From NCBI RefSeq assembly GCF_900187875.1, contig NZ_FYEX01000001.1, positions 186,001-250,000 of the forward strand: DNA of 64,000 nt. Direction: 5' to 3'. The translations under genes were made by a program, and so were the position numbers. This document shows, in pieces, positions 63,225-64,000 of this stretch; within the stretch, counting starts at the first letter, position 1, and every line of letters starts with the position of its first letter. The notes beneath the pieces are model-generated. The model was not told the origin of the DNA. It did not search any database and saw nothing but the letters and a program-made list of their open reading frames with translations. Origin of the DNA: Polynucleobacter victoriensis. GTDB lineage: Bacteria > Pseudomonadota > Gammaproteobacteria > Burkholderiales > Burkholderiaceae.

Positions 63225-63857
63225 GTGCCTAACCAAGTTATTCATCAACTCCAAGAATGGTTAAAACAAAACAGAATCACTGCGTTTGTGGTTCTGATGC
63301 ACTTTCTATTGATTGTCGGCGTGCAATTAGGAGTCGATCGTCCAAAAACTGGTGCCAATATGGGCGACACAGTGATGGCATCCTTGCTAGACCCCAATCC
63401 ACAAAAAGAAAAAGCTAAAGTCAGTCAGCCTGTTCCTGAAAAACCGAAAGCACCAGAAAAGAAAACTCCTGAACCAGTTGTCACCACCAGTGCACCTAGC
63501 AGTCTTACTAGCGCCCAAACACAAGATTCATCGACAGCAAAACCCACCAGTACGGGTGGCAGCAGCACCGGCGAGCCAAAAAGTATTTCATTAAGCCAAG
63601 CGCAATGTAGCGTACCAGAACCTATTTACCCTAGCCTCTCACGACGCATGGGTGAAGAAGGTAAAATTTTGGTGCGTCTATTTATTGGAGAAGATGGCGC
63701 AGTTCAAAAAGTGAATATTGCACAAAGTAGTGGTCTACCTCGCCTTGATCAGGCCGCTCTTGATGCTGGCATGAAAGTTCGTTGCCGTCCATTTTTAGAA
63801 CTTGGCAAACCAATTAAAGTAACCGCTATACAACCTTATATTTTCCGATTGGAATAG
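63225..63857 (+). CDS. TonB-family energy transducer
   Basis: The 210-residue protein has an N-terminal membrane anchor (FVVLMHFLLIVGVQLGV), a proline/lysine-rich spacer (PVPEKPKAPEKKTPEP), a Ser/Thr-rich stretch and a C-terminal TonB domain (CSVPEPIYPSLSRRMGEEGKILVRLFI, LDQAALDAGMKVRCRPF). It couples the proton motive force to outer-membrane receptors, usually for iron complexes. The start codon is GTG without a clear Shine-Dalgarno sequence. exbB follows after three bases. Confidence 0.92.
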   Translation: MPNQVIHQLQEWLKQNRITAFVVLMHFLLIVGVQLGVDRPKTGANMGDTVMASLLDPNPQKEKAKVSQPVPEKPKAPEKKTPEPVVTTSAPSSLTSAQTQDSSTAKPTSTGGSSTGEPKSISLSQAQCSVPEPIYPSLSRRMGEEGKILVRLFIGEDGAVQKVNIAQSSGLPRLDQAALDAGMKVRCRPFLELGKPIKVTAIQPYIFRLE

Positions 63858-63860
63858 TTT

Positions 63861-64000
63861 ATGAATCAAACGTTTGGTCTAGCTAACATGTGGACACAAG
63901 GTGACGTAGTCACTAGAACTGTAGCTTTGTTTTTATTGGTGATGTCAATCATCTCTTGGGTCATCATTATTACCAAGGCCTTGAATCTCTATAAAACTAA
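63861..64000 (+). CDS. exbB: MotA/TolQ/ExbB proton channel protein, 3' end outside the window
   Basis: 46 codons are visible: MNQTFGLANMWTQGDVVTRT, then a hydrophobic helix (ALFLLVMSIISWVIIITKAL) that is the first membrane segment of ExbB. The ATG follows the tonB stop after three bases, so the two are one operon. An exbD gene probably lies to the right. Confidence 0.88.
   Translation, partial: MNQTFGLANMWTQGDVVTRTVALFLLVMSIISWVIIITKALNLYKT

Noticed and set aside
1..64000. CRISPR arrays, insertion sequences, prophage genes, toxin-antitoxin pairs and defence systems
   Set aside because: No regularly spaced repeats, transposase, integrase or phage structural motifs, or recognised defence domains were seen on either strand.

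Overview
This window reads as a chromosomal stretch of a moderately AT-rich betaproteobacterium of the order Burkholderiales. The best guess is Polynucleobacter or a close relative. The grounds are the order rpsF-priB-rpsR-rplI-dnaB, the block rimP-nusA-infB-rbfA-truB-typA, the block ccoI-S-N-O-Q-P-G-H next to an FNR-type regulator, and the DUF3422 and DUF1415 families, all typical of that group. The genus is an inference from gene content and base composition, not from a marker comparison. I see no insertion sequence, prophage, CRISPR array, rRNA operon or obvious genomic island. No gap between genes exceeds about 250 bases.

Layout. Bases 1-4559 hold a partial PhoU-like DUF47 gene, the replication and ribosomal-protein operon (dnaB, rplI, rpsR, priB, rpsF) and an asparaginase. 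Bases 4581-9294 hold SOS-controlled lexA, a lipid A acyltransferase, a small coiled-coil membrane protein, a cytochrome c, tRNA-His, dusA and an RluA-family pseudouridine synthase. Bases 9364-17437 are the translation and transcription factor block typA-truB-rbfA-infB-nusA-rimP, preceded by a strong promoter and a leader terminator. rluB and scpB follow (17468-19991). Bases 20072-29765 form a microaerobic respiration locus: a TauE/SafE-like protein, fnr, a small membrane protein, a short FixH, and ccoG, P, Q, O, N, S and I. Bases 29793-38123 hold an iron-binding protein, a divergent patatin-like lipoprotein, an NlpC/P60 peptidase and the yejABEF peptide importer. fabI, tRNA-Ser, a truncated membrane sensor-like protein and an alpha/beta hydrolase lie at 38182-40575. 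Bases 40639-51286 carry a heavy-metal RND efflux operon and a branched-chain amino acid ABC transporter. The right end holds fpr, a cytochrome c, DUF3422, a COG2509 flavoprotein, DUF1415, an SSF symporter with acs, class I fumarase, murI, tonB and the start of exbB.

How the parts work together. The respiratory genes share FNR-type boxes (TTGAT-N4-ATCAA) upstream of fnr, ccoN and the cytochrome c gene at 52552, so one low-oxygen regulon is likely. A Fur-like 7-1-7 box sits between the iron-binding protein and the patatin gene. An SOS box overlaps the lexA promoter. acs and its neighbouring symporter form an acetate uptake and activation pair, divergent from fumarase.

I did not find a convincing new multi-gene system. 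The observations most worth a second look are regulatory: a terminator in the rimP-nusA-infB leader with a possible antiterminator pairing, an apparently leaderless lexA, palindromes overlapping the ccoI start codon and the yejF/nlpC junction, and operator-like repeats before the metal efflux operon and between acs and fumarase. Small or truncated proteins at 21773-22221, 6314-6706 and 39170-39634 also deserve attention.
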